Below, piece by piece: positions 56,051-64,000 of a DNA stretch of 64,000 nucleotides. Within the stretch, counting starts at the first letter, position 1, and the number at the start of each line of letters is the position of its first letter. Location of the stretch: assembly GCF_000802155.2 (NCBI RefSeq), contig NZ_JQGJ02000001.1, forward strand, positions 558,001-622,000. Reading direction: 5' to 3'. The DNA comes from Pseudomonas frederiksbergensis. GTDB lineage: Bacteria > Pseudomonadota > Gammaproteobacteria > Pseudomonadales > Pseudomonadaceae. The notes under the pieces were generated by a model. The model saw nothing but the letters and a program-made list of their open reading frames with translations, was not told the origin of the DNA and searched no databases. The position numbers were made by a program, and so were the translations under genes.

Positions 56051-57774
56051 AACTCAGGCCCCATGGAAAAGTGCAATCGAATGCCGCCCTCGTCGTCCAG
56101 GGCATGGGCCAGGTCGAGGCGGATCGGGCCGACCGGCGACACCCAGCGCACGCCGACACCCACGCCGGTCTTGAGGCTTGGCAAATCGAGATTATTGAAA
56201 GAGTTGCCCTGGTCAACGAAGGTTGCGACGCGCCATTTTTCCGCGACCGAATATTGATACTCGACGCTGCCGGCCACCATGTAGCGGCCGCCGATGCGAT
56301 CGCCCTCGGAGTTTTCCGGCGACAGGCTCTGGTAGTCATAGCCGCGCACGCTCTGATCGCCGCCGGCAAAAAACCGCAGGGACGGCGGAATCGATTTGTA
56401 GCCATTGGTGGCGCTGCCGCCGATCTGGGCGCGCGCCAGGAAACGATGCTTGTCGAACACGGTGGTCAGGCCCTTGACCATGGCGGTGCCATACAAAAGG
56501 TTGTTGTCCGAACCCAGCCCTTCCTTGGCGACCTTGGTGTCGAATTGCAGGCGGTAGCCATTGTGCGGGTCGATACGGTTATCGCTGCGCAGGTACGAAT
56601 AGCTGACGCCCGGCATCAGCAACGTACTCAGGCCCGAATCGTCACCGAGACGGTATTCCTCGCGCTGCCATTTGAGTGACACCACCCGCTGCCAGCCGCT
56701 GGGCAACTTGCTGTGCCATTCAGGCCCCACGGTGAGCAATTTGCTGAGGGTATCGGTGCCGGCCAGCTCTTCATATTGGTAGCCGCCGGCGTAGCGCAGC
56801 TTGTCGGTCAAGGGTGGGTCCAGCGGTACGTCGTACCACAGGCCGACGTTCTGCCGCGGCGCCGACACTTCCGCTTCCCAGCCATAACTATGCCCTTGCG
56901 GGTTGACCCAGTGGCGCGTCCAGTTGGCCTTCGCGCGGGGGCCTACGTCGGTGGAGAACCCCAGGCCCAACCCCATGGTGCGAGGCTTGCGGGTGTCGAG
57001 CTTGACCGCTACCGGGATCACGTTGTCAGTGGCCGCGGTGGGCGCCGCATCGACGCGCACGCCTTCGAAGTAGCCGCTCGATTGCAAGGCCTGGTTGAGT
57101 TCGGCGATGAGCTCGGAGTCGTAGGGCGCACCCGCCTTGAACGGCACCATGCGTTGCAGCAGGTCTTCATCGAAGGGTGTATCACCTTCGAAACTGACCG
57201 GGCCCAAGGCGTAGCGCGGCCCGCTGTCGTAGATCAGTTCGATGTCGGCGATACCGGCCTGCGGGTCCACGCGCAACGTCTGGCTGATGAACCGCCCACT
57301 GAAGAAACCATAGCGCGAGGCCTGGTTCTGGATCGTCCGCTTGGCGTCTTCATAGCGCCCGTGGTTGAGCACCGCACCGGGCTTGAGGCCTGCGTTGTCA
57401 GGCACGCGGAAACGCTTGAGCGACGCCGCCGGGCCGTCGATGCGAATCGTGACATTACGCAAGTGCACCGGCTCGCCGGGGTCGATGCTCAGGATCAGGC
57501 GCGGCGCCTTGCCCGCCTGGACCTCACTGTCGATCTGCGGCTGGTAGTAGCCCAGCGCCTGGGCCGCCTTGCGCGCCTGCTCCTCGGCGCCGCGACTGAA
57601 GCGCAGCAACGCGTCTTCGTCACGATCGCCCAAGCCACCGATGTACCCTTCTACGTTGGCCTTGAGTTCGTCATTGGACGGTTTGATCCGCACATCCAAT
57701 TCACTTTGTGCCAGCGCCGCGCAGCTGAGAGACAGCAAAAGCGCGCCACCGGTCATTCGTCCTGGGAAATTCAT
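56047..57774 (-). CDS. tamA: Translocation and assembly module protein TamA
   Basis: 575 residues: signal peptide (cut near LAQ-SEL), three POTRA domains (about 25-260) and a C-terminal Omp85 16-strand barrel with the conserved FAGGDQSVRGYDYQSL and a terminal aromatic-lacking end FSMGPEL. It inserts autotransporters and similar proteins with TamB. It is upstream of and co-transcribed with tamB. Confidence 0.96.
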   Translation of the reverse strand: MNFPGRMTGGALLLSLSCAALAQSELDVRIKPSNDELKANVEGYIGGLGDRDEDALLRFSRGAEEQARKAAQALGYYQPQIDSEVQAGKAPRLILSIDPGEPVHLRNVTIRIDGPAASLKRFRVPDNAGLKPGAVLNHGRYEDAKRTIQNQASRYGFFSGRFISQTLRVDPQAGIADIELIYDSGPRYALGPVSFEGDTPFDEDLLQRMVPFKAGAPYDSELIAELNQALQSSGYFEGVRVDAAPTAATDNVIPVAVKLDTRKPRTMGLGLGFSTDVGPRAKANWTRHWVNPQGHSYGWEAEVSAPRQNVGLWYDVPLDPPLTDKLRYAGGYQYEELAGTDTLSKLLTVGPEWHSKLPSGWQRVVSLKWQREEYRLGDDSGLSTLLMPGVSYSYLRSDNRIDPHNGYRLQFDTKVAKEGLGSDNNLLYGTAMVKGLTTVFDKHRFLARAQIGGSATNGYKSIPPSLRFFAGGDQSVRGYDYQSLSPENSEGDRIGGRYMVAGSVEYQYSVAEKWRVATFVDQGNSFNNLDLPSLKTGVGVGVRWVSPVGPIRLDLAHALDDEGGIRLHFSMGPEL

Positions 57775-57839
57775 GGCGCGGATGCTATCACGAGGTTGGG
57801 AGCCTGATAGAGCCAGACGATTCCCAAAAGTTCGTGCGA

Positions 57840-58484
57840 CTAAGCTGTCGCGCTCTGCAGAACCTGCGGGTTTGCATGAAAGAACACATGCTCGCGGACA
57901 GGTCCTACCGCAACTTCGCCAATTTCCTCATAACCCTGGCGCTTATAGAAGTCGAGATAGCGTGGGTTGCCGGTGTCCAGCACCACGCCTTGGGAATGTT
58001 CATCCACCGCACACCAGTTATGCACCGCTTCGAGCAACTGCTCGCCATAGTGTTTGCCCTGGAATTGTGGGTGCACCCCGAGCAACGGCAACACATGGAC
58101 CGAGTCCGATGGCAGGCAGGCCAGCACCGATGCGTGATATTCCAAGTACCGTCGGGTACAGCGAAACCCAGTGCTCAGCACCATGCGCAGGCGCCAGGCC
58201 CAACTTTCGGTAATGCCCAGGCGGCGCTGCGGCGGCGCGATCAGGGCGATGCCGATCAGACGGTCGTTGACCAACAGGCCGATTGCCGGCAGATCCTGGA
58301 AGAAATGCTGCTTGACCAGCTCTCGCACTGTCGCTCGCACCCGCTGTTCATACCCGGGACGCTCGGACTCGAACAGGTAGCTGAAGGTCGGCTCGTGGCG
58401 ATAAGCCTGGTACAACAATGAACGCGCTTCGCGGGAATAACCGCTGTCGAGCATGTGGATATCAGCATTGGCGGTTTCAGGCAT
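57840..58484 (-). CDS. GNAT family acetyltransferase
   Basis: 214 residues with a GNAT core: the acetyl-CoA loop is VHPQFQGKHYGEQLLEAVHN, followed by VVLDTGNPRYLDFYKRQGYEEIG. The substrate is unknown. The ATG at 58484 has AGGAGA upstream; the frame extending to 58577 is unsupported. It is divergent from xthA across 175 bp. Confidence 0.92.
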   Translation of the reverse strand: MPETANADIHMLDSGYSREARSLLYQAYRHEPTFSYLFESERPGYEQRVRATVRELVKQHFFQDLPAIGLLVNDRLIGIALIAPPQRRLGITESWAWRLRMVLSTGFRCTRRYLEYHASVLACLPSDSVHVLPLLGVHPQFQGKHYGEQLLEAVHNWCAVDEHSQGVVLDTGNPRYLDFYKRQGYEEIGEVAVGPVREHVFFHANPQVLQSATA

Positions 58485-58659
58485 GGCGTTGCGTCTCCTG
58501 GGCGGGCTCGGTGAGGCCCTGCTCTTATTGACTACGAACCCGACAGGGTTGCGATCGTTCCTACATGCCAAGGACATTAGCAGTGCATTTGTCCTACTGC
58601 CACGCTAGCCCCGTTCCCACATGTCAGCTAGCATCGCAGTTTTGCCAGGACAGCCGACC

Positions 58660-59472
58660 ATGAAGATCGTCTCCTTCAACATCAACGGCCTGCGAGCCCG
58701 TCCCCATCAGTTGGCGGCACTGATCGACAAGCACCAGCCGGACGTGATCGGGTTGCAGGAAACCAAGGTCCACGATGAACAGTTCCCACTGGCCGAGGTG
58801 CAAGCCCTGGGTTATCACGTGCACTACCACGGTCAGAAAGGCCACTACGGTGTCGCCCTGCTCTCGCGCCAGCCGCCACTGACGCTGCACAAAGGCTTCG
58901 AGACCGACGACGAAGATGCCCAGCGGCGTTTCATCTGGGGCACCTTTGCCGATGCCAATGGTGTGCCGGTGACCGTCATGAACGGTTATTTCCCACAAGG
59001 TGAAAGCCGTGATCACCCCACCAAATTCCCGGCCAAGGAACGCTTCTACAATGACTTGCAGCAGTTGCTGGAAACACGCTTCAGCAACGAGCAACCGGTC
59101 GTGGTGATGGGCGATGTGAATATTTCGCCGGAAGACTGCGACATCGGCATCGGCCCGGACAACATGAAGCGCTGGCTGAAGACCGGCAAATGCAGCTTCC
59201 TGCCGGAAGAGCGCGAGTGGATGGCCCGCCTGAAGAACTGGGGACTGGTGGACAGCTTCCGTCACCTGAACCCGGACGTCACCGACCGCTTCAGCTGGTT
59301 CGACTACCGCAGCCGCGGTTTCGAAGACGAGCCCAAGCGCGGCCTGCGCATCGACTTGATCCTGGCGTCCCAGGGCCTGCTGCCACGGGTCAAGGATGCT
59401 GGCGTGGACTATGAATTGCGAGGCATGGAAAAACCGTCGGACCATGCGCCGATCTGGTTGCAATTGAGCTGA
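58660..59472 (+). CDS. xthA: Exodeoxyribonuclease III
   Basis: 270 residues of the EEP nuclease fold with the AP-endonuclease motifs: [37 protein letters not shown] and the catalytic SDHAPI. It repairs abasic sites and degrades 3' blocked ends. The ATG at 58660 has AGGA ten bases upstream and is preferred over an in-frame ATG 39 bases earlier, which lacks a ribosome-binding site. Confidence 0.97.
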   Translation: MKIVSFNINGLRARPHQLAALIDKHQPDVIGLQETKVHDEQFPLAEVQALGYHVHYHGQKGHYGVALLSRQPPLTLHKGFETDDEDAQRRFIWGTFADANGVPVTVMNGYFPQGESRDHPTKFPAKERFYNDLQQLLETRFSNEQPVVVMGDVNISPEDCDIGIGPDNMKRWLKTGKCSFLPEEREWMARLKNWGLVDSFRHLNPDVTDRFSWFDYRSRGFEDEPKRGLRIDLILASQGLLPRVKDAGVDYELRGMEKPSDHAPIWLQLS

Positions 59473-59492
59473 TCCAAGCGACTGCCCTGTCC

Positions 59493-59521
59493 CTGTGGGA
59501 CCGAGCCTGCTCGCTCCCACA
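59493..59521. repeat. Imperfect REP palindrome after xthA
   Basis: TGTGGGACCGAGC pairs with GCTCGCTCCCACA apart from one substitution and a short offset in the loop. It is a degenerate member of the same REP family. Confidence 0.75.
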
Positions 59522-59624
59522 CCTGACCGCGCCGGTCATTCGACGTGCGTCGCTTCCCTGTCATCTTTCAGTAACCCGACTGACTTAATCTTCCGGCACT
59601 TCCCTGGTTTCCCAAGGTGTCGGC

Positions 59625-60959
59625 ATGCGGCTGTGCGTTGTGTTTTTCCTCGGCCTCTGGCTGCCATGCGTGGCATGGAGCAGCCGTCTGCCCATTCCTG
59701 ATCACGGCCCTGCCCTGCGCCTCCAGGGTTCCAACACCATCGGCGCGGCGTTGGCGCCGGCCCTCGTCCGCGGGCTGATGGAAGACCAGGGGTTGCTCAA
59801 GGTCAGCACCGAAATCACCGGTCGCGACAACGAGCAACGCATTGTCGGGCAAACCGCAGACGGCCAGCGAGTCACCATCGACATCGCCGCCCACGGCTCC
59901 AGCACCGGGTTCATCGCCCTCAAGCAAGCCAACGCCGACCTGGCCGCGTCTTCCCGGCCGATCAAGGACAGCGAACTGAAGGAACTGGCGGCCCTTGGCG
60001 ATCTGAAAAGTCCTGCATCCGAGCAAGTCATCGCCATCGACGGCCTGGCGATCATCCTCCACCCGCAAAACCCACTGCGTCAGCTCGATACCGTGCAACT
60101 GGCGCGCATTTTCAGCGGCGAGGCCAAGACCTGGGAATCGGTGGGTGGCGTCGGCGGGCCGATTCATTTGTATGCGCGGGATGAGCAATCCGGAACCTAC
60201 GATACCTTCAAGGAACTGGTACTCAACCGACAAGGCAAAAAGCTGGATCCTACAGCCAGGCGCTTCGAATCCAGCGAGCAATTGTCGGACGCTGTCAGCC
60301 AGGACCCACAGGGCATCGGTTTTATCGGTTTGCCCTATGTGCGACAAGCCAAGCCCCTGGCGATTGTCGACGGTGCCTCCCAGCCCATGTTGCCGCTGAA
60401 CAACCTGATCGCCACCGAGGACTATCCCCTGTCCCGGCGCTTGTTCTTTTACTTACCCACGCTGCAAGCCAATCCCTGGGCCGAAGCTCTGGTGGACTTC
60501 ACCCAAGGTGAACAGGGCCAGGCCATCGTTGCAGCGAACGGCTTCATCGCCCAGACCGTACAGGCCATGGCTGTCGTCCCCAACGCACTGATGCCGGAGG
60601 GGTACCAGGCCCTGAGCCGCCATGCCCAGCGCCTGACTGTGAATTTCCGTTTCGAAGAAGGCAGCGCCAGCCTCGACAGCAAGGCCCAACAAGACCTGGG
60701 CCGCGTGCTCGACTACATCAAGCAGCACGGCAAGGCCGACCGACGCGTGACCCTCGTAGGGTTCGGCGACCTCAAGGACGACCCGGCGCGAGCCGACCTG
60801 TTGTCCAGGCTGCGGGCCATGGCGGTGCGGCGCGAACTGGTCAAATACGGCGTGACGTTGCGCGAGGTACGCGGGTTTGGCGCGTTGATGCCGGTGGCGG
60901 CCAATAGTGAGGATGAAGGAAGGGTTCGCAATCGGCGGGTGGAGGTTTGGGTTTATTAG
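59625..60959 (+). CDS. PstS-like binding protein fused to an OmpA domain
   Basis: 444 residues: signal peptide (1-19), a PstS/phosphate-type periplasmic binding domain (about 30-300; LQGSNTIGAAL and RDEQSGTYDTF are its ligand loops), then an OmpA-like peptidoglycan-binding domain (about 335-444; NFRFEEGSASLD and a terminal RRVEVWVY). The fusion would anchor the binding domain to the cell wall, so it is not a usual transporter subunit. Proteins of this kind occur near phosphate-regulated or surface functions in pseudomonads, but the ligand here is only inferred to be phosphate or a similar anion. Confidence 0.88.
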   Translation: MRLCVVFFLGLWLPCVAWSSRLPIPDHGPALRLQGSNTIGAALAPALVRGLMEDQGLLKVSTEITGRDNEQRIVGQTADGQRVTIDIAAHGSSTGFIALKQANADLAASSRPIKDSELKELAALGDLKSPASEQVIAIDGLAIILHPQNPLRQLDTVQLARIFSGEAKTWESVGGVGGPIHLYARDEQSGTYDTFKELVLNRQGKKLDPTARRFESSEQLSDAVSQDPQGIGFIGLPYVRQAKPLAIVDGASQPMLPLNNLIATEDYPLSRRLFFYLPTLQANPWAEALVDFTQGEQGQAIVAANGFIAQTVQAMAVVPNALMPEGYQALSRHAQRLTVNFRFEEGSASLDSKAQQDLGRVLDYIKQHGKADRRVTLVGFGDLKDDPARADLLSRLRAMAVRRELVKYGVTLREVRGFGALMPVAANSEDEGRVRNRRVEVWVY

Positions 60960-61089
60960 AAAGTTACGCCATCAAAAGCCTGGATGTTTATCGCATTCGA
61001 CACGGTGTAAGACCGAACTCCCGCGCCTTGCGCCATTGCCTACAACTACGCCAGAATCCGCCGGCTTGTGCGCCTTGAGGGCGGGCTTT

Positions 61090-61303
61090 ACTGTTTCCCG
61101 GTCGCTGAAAATCAGCGATCGGGTTTGGTAGCCCGGGTAAAACTAAGGCGCACAGCTCCGGCATATTTATTATGGCGGCTGTGCGCGGGGCGCCTTGCGG
61201 CGCGCTGGGTTTGCCTTGGTACCCGGTCTACCAACCTGCGTACAGCCGCCACCCAATGTTTGGTAGCAAAGGGTTGTGGCTCCCATTACCAAGGAGTTTC
61301 ATC
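61090..61303 (+). promoter_or_regulatory. Structured leader RNA before DUF6124
   Basis: Several strong stems lie in a row: CCCGGTCGCTGA/TCAGCGATCGGG (61097-61123, AAA loop, one G-U); GCGCACAGC/GCTGTGCGC (61148-61186); GCGCC/GGCGC near 61190-61205; and TTGGTA/TACCAA pairs, which occur several times as both sense and antisense copies. AAGGAG near 61291 is followed by the ATG at 61304. This is a possible cis-acting RNA, comparable in position to the known DUF3077 motif of Pseudomonas but not shown to be it. Confidence 0.55.
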
Positions 61304-61642
61304 ATGTTCAAAGCAACCCCAAACCCGCCGGACAACGATCCAGCCGACTCGGAAGCACTCGACAAAGCGGCGGCAGACCGCGCCCTCGATTACTACCTGA
61401 AACCCACATCCAGCAAACCGCAAACCGACCCAAGCCAGCTCTTCACCCTCATCAACGGCATCGACACCGAGTCCCTGCTCGCCAATCTCAGCGAAACCCT
61501 GGCCTCGGCCAACGCGATGATCAATGACCTGGCCTTCGACCTGGACGGCTCGCGCCGGCACGTAGCCCTGGGCATCCTGCAGCTGATCGAACTGGGCGGA
61601 CTGCTGGCGAATCGAGCGCTGGATAACGTCGACCCGCGCTAG
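61304..61642 (+). CDS. DUF6124 family protein
   Basis: 112 residues, no signal peptide. Its pattern is that of the Pseudomonas DUF6124 proteins: MFKATPNPPDNDPA, a central ALDYYLKP, and DTESLLANLSETLASANAMINDLAFDL followed by HVALGILQLIELGGLLANRALD, with two long amphipathic helices. The function is unknown. The AAGGAG ribosome-binding site lies at the end of an unusually structured leader. A second-family REP element follows. Confidence 0.85.
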   Translation: MFKATPNPPDNDPADSEALDKAAADRALDYYLKPTSSKPQTDPSQLFTLINGIDTESLLANLSETLASANAMINDLAFDLDGSRRHVALGILQLIELGGLLANRALDNVDPR

Positions 61643-61660
61643 CCCAAGCAACGCATTCCC

Positions 61661-61692
61661 CTGTGGCGAGGGAGCAAGTTCCCTCGCCACAG
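61661..61692. repeat. REP palindrome, CTGTGGCGAGGG family
   Basis: CTGTGGCGAGGGA (61661-61673) and TCCCTCGCCACAG (61680-61692) are perfectly complementary around GCAAGT, between convergent genes. Confidence 0.9.
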
Positions 61693-61703
61693 AAGCCAGC
61701 CTG

Positions 61704-62942
61704 CTACCGCCCCGCCAATTCCATGATCATCCGCGACAGCAGATAAATCCTCGGCACCACGCTCTCGACCTCGGCGTATTCCTGCGGCGTATGAATATTG
61801 CCGCCGACGATGCCAAAACCATCCAATGTCGGTGTGCCAACCCCAGCCGAGAGGCTGGCATCCGCCGCCCCGCCGCTGCCCTCTTCGGTGAGTTTGCGCC
61901 CCAGTTCGCCATAGATGCCCTGGGCCATCGCCATCAATCGATCCGACTCCTTCGTCTGCGGCATCGGCGGCAAACCGCGCTGCAGGCTGGTGGTGACTTC
62001 GGTCTCGGCGATCAGTTTGTCCTTCGAGACTCGGGCGAGATCTTTTTCGATGCGATCGAACTCCTCCGGCACCGCTGCGCGCACGTCGGCCTTCGCCGTT
62101 GCCTGGTCAGGAATCACATTGGTCCGATCGCCGGCCTTCAGCACGGTGAAGTTGATGGTGGTTTTCTTCTCCGCGTCGCCGAGCTTGCCCAGTTGCAGGA
62201 TCTGGTGCGCCGCTTCCATCGCGGCGTTGCGCCCCAGCTCCGGCGCCACACCGGCGTGGGCCGCCTTGCCCTTGACCTCCACCAGGGCGGTTGCGCTGCC
62301 CTTGCGCCACACCACCAAACCGTCCGCCGGACGACCCGGTTCAAGGTTGAGGGTCACGTCATGGGCCTTGGCGGTTTTCTTGATCAGGTCGGTGGCGACG
62401 TCCGAGCCGGTTTCTTCGCTGGCGTCGAGCAGGAACGTGATCTGCGCGTAGTTCTTGAAGTCCAGGTTCTTTAGCACTTTCAATGCATAGATCCCGGCGA
62501 CGATACCGCCCTTGTCGTCCATCACACCCGGCCCGTAGGCCCGGCCATCCTTGATATGAAAAGGCCGCTCGGCGGCGGAGCCTTCCTTGAACACCGTGTC
62601 CATGTGGGCCATCAGCAGGATCTTCGCCTTGCCGGTGCCCTTGAATGTCGCCAGGACATGCTGGGTGCCGTCCGAATTCGGCACTTTCTCGATAGTGGCG
62701 CCGAGCTTGTGCAACTCATCAATGGCAATGTCGCCGACCTGGGTCAGCCCCGGCACATAACCGGAACCGGAGTCGATGTTCACCAGCCGTTCCAGCAGTT
62801 TCAGGGCCTCGCCCTTGTACTGTTCGGCATGGGTCAAGACTTGCTGATGGGGTTGCGCGAAGGCAGCGGGGGCGAAAGCGCCAAGGGCCAGGCTCAGGCC
62901 AAGACTGACGGCGAGACGGGAGCGACGAGCGGTAACGGTCAT
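61704..62942 (-). CDS. M20 family metallopeptidase (CPG2-like), exported
   Basis: 412 residues: signal peptide ending near AFA-QPHQQ, then an M20/M25 fold like carboxypeptidase G2. Zinc ligands are visible as HMDTVF, GPGVMDDKGG, ASEETGSD, LEPGRPAD and GNIHTPQEY. CPG2 releases glutamate from folate analogues; this enzyme probably removes a C-terminal or acylated amino acid in the periplasm, but the substrate is not certain. It converges on DUF6124. Confidence 0.92.
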   Translation of the reverse strand: MTVTARRSRLAVSLGLSLALGAFAPAAFAQPHQQVLTHAEQYKGEALKLLERLVNIDSGSGYVPGLTQVGDIAIDELHKLGATIEKVPNSDGTQHVLATFKGTGKAKILLMAHMDTVFKEGSAAERPFHIKDGRAYGPGVMDDKGGIVAGIYALKVLKNLDFKNYAQITFLLDASEETGSDVATDLIKKTAKAHDVTLNLEPGRPADGLVVWRKGSATALVEVKGKAAHAGVAPELGRNAAMEAAHQILQLGKLGDAEKKTTINFTVLKAGDRTNVIPDQATAKADVRAAVPEEFDRIEKDLARVSKDKLIAETEVTTSLQRGLPPMPQTKESDRLMAMAQGIYGELGRKLTEEGSGGAADASLSAGVGTPTLDGFGIVGGNIHTPQEYAEVESVVPRIYLLSRMIMELAGR

Positions 62943-63016
62943 GATTTCATCCTTGTTTCGTCGGGAAATACTCTAGAGAGACCAAGGGGCACCCTACCCG
63001 ACAATACGCCAAGGCT

Positions 63017-64000
63017 CTAGACCGTCGACGCCTCCAACTTTGGCAGATGTCGCTGACAGACAACTCGGTTGCGCCCACTGGACTTGGCTTCATAAAGCAG
63101 TTGATCGGCGTCATTGAACCATGCCGTCGCATCGCCATAAGCCGGGTTGAAGGCTGCCAGGCCGATGCTCAGGCTCACTTTCAACGCCGGGTCCTGCTCG
63201 TAGGCCAACGTGGCGAAGCGCTCGCGCAAGCCGTCCATGGCCTGCACCGCCTTGTGCAGGGTCAGGTCCGGCAGGATCACGCAAAACTCGTCGCCACCGT
63301 AGCGCCCGACAATGTCGGCAGCCCGCAGATTCTGCCTGAGCAGCTTGCCGAGCTGGCGCAGTACCACGTCACCGGCGCCGTGGCCGTAGGTGTCGTTGAT
63401 GGCTTTGAAATGGTCGATGTCGATCAGCGCGATCGCGCCCAGGGCCTCGTCTGGTGGATGGCGCAGGCAGCGCTGGAATTCTTCATTGAGTCGATCTTTC
63501 CAGGCGCCATGGTTGAGCAGTCCGGTAAGGCTGTCGGTACGGCTCAGCGCCAGCAACTCACGCTTCTGCCGGCCCAGGGTGTAGGCCTGGCGAAAGCAGA
63601 TCCAACCCAGCGCCAGCGGATAAAGGCACAGCAGCGGCAGACAGGCATAGAGCTGCGTCGGGCTGGTCATGGGCACGCTGGTCAAGGGGAAGACCACGCT
63701 CCCCAATGCAATGCCAGCCACTTGGGCCAGCGCGCCGGCCAGCAGGAAACGCAGGCCGCCAATCGCGACGTTGTTCATCGACATCATCGCCAACGTGACG
63801 GCCGTAGGCAGCGGATTGAACTGCATCGCCGCGACCCAGAATCCGCCGAGCAACGCGTCGATCAACAGGTTGCGGTGTTCAGCGTGGTACGGCACCGCCG
63901 AACGACGGGCCCATTGATAAGAGAGGTGTGGCCAGAGCAGGCCATTGAACAGCAACAAGCCCCAGACCCAGGGCGCCGGGTCAAGGGGATAGACGGCGGC
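63017..64000 (-). CDS. MASE2-GGDEF diguanylate cyclase, 5' end outside window
   Basis: At least 327 residues read from the window edge; the frame is open to 64000, so the start lies beyond it. A MASE2 membrane domain (segments with WAARRSAVPYH-like and AVTLAMMSMNN) is followed by GGDEF. The active site RYGGDEF is intact, and an RAAD inhibitory I-site is five residues upstream, so the protein should make cyclic di-GMP with product inhibition. Its C-terminus is complete (stop at 63017). AdrA/YaiC is the nearest named relative by layout. Confidence 0.92.
   Translation of the reverse strand, partial: AAVYPLDPAPWVWGLLLFNGLLWPHLSYQWARRSAVPYHAEHRNLLIDALLGGFWVAAMQFNPLPTAVTLAMMSMNNVAIGGLRFLLAGALAQVAGIALGSVVFPLTSVPMTSPTQLYACLPLLCLYPLALGWICFRQAYTLGRQKRELLALSRTDSLTGLLNHGAWKDRLNEEFQRCLRHPPDEALGAIALIDIDHFKAINDTYGHGAGDVVLRQLGKLLRQNLRAADIVGRYGGDEFCVILPDLTLHKAVQAMDGLRERFATLAYEQDPALKVSLSIGLAAFNPAYGDATAWFNDADQLLYEAKSSGRNRVVCQRHLPKLEASTV

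Overview
The window reads as a chromosomal segment of a Pseudomonas of the P. fluorescens group. The evidence is high-GC coding sequence, a thrS-infC-rpmI-rplT-pheS-pheT-ihfA-merR-tRNA-Pro block in the usual pseudomonad order, an RsmE-type CsrA protein, Pseudomonas-type DUF1654 and DUF6124 proteins, and many short palindromes built on GTGGGAGCGAGC or CTGTGGCGAGGG, which are typical REP/REPIN elements of these genomes. No phage, transposase or CRISPR array was seen.

Region 1 (about 1-21,000) is accessory metabolism and regulation: a pirin, a LysR/MFS divergent pair, a GlxA-type AraC regulator, a dCache chemoreceptor, and then a block that looks like one functional unit. That block is a quaternary-amine type binding protein, a 678-residue DgcA/StcD-like flavoprotein demethylase, a divergent ProC-like reductase and a TetR regulator. 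The same AATGTACACC element lies before the TetR gene (as part of a perfect inverted repeat) and just upstream of the demethylase promoter, so the TetR protein probably controls both. Next come a TetR/SDR divergent pair, a zinc alcohol dehydrogenase facing a MarR regulator, an exported small protein, a frameshifted DKNYY-type gene, and a LysR/EamA/SDR unit in which the regulator and the transporter each carry the same ATGAG-N6-CTCAT operator.

Region 2 (21,000-30,900) is the translation block on the minus strand, with an AUU-initiated infC whose start touches the thrS stop. It is followed by a small exported protein, a CspA-family gene behind a structured leader, an I78 peptidase-inhibitor lipoprotein and two small unknowns.

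Region 3 (30,900-38,000) is a complete ribose operon, rbsB-A-C-R-K-D plus an exported nucleoside hydrolase. A strong promoter with a perfect CGCAAACGTTTGCG operator precedes it. The hydrolase can plausibly feed ribose from exogenous nucleosides to RbsB.

Region 4 (38,000-47,300) holds an unknown coiled-coil protein, a periplasmic glutaminase-asparaginase, an SOS-boxed DUF1654-endA pair, a SPOR lipoprotein, rsmE, a DUF2214 membrane protein, cysS and glnS diverging from ppiB-lpxH.

Region 5 (47,300-64,000) holds an EmrR-OMF-EmrA-EmrB efflux operon with paired palindromic operators in its promoter, tamA-tamB, a GNAT enzyme, xthA, a PstS-like/OmpA fusion, a DUF6124 gene behind a long structured leader, a CPG2-like M20 peptidase and a MASE2-GGDEF diguanylate cyclase cut by the window edge.

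Functions are assigned by recognising family motifs by eye; no database search was run.
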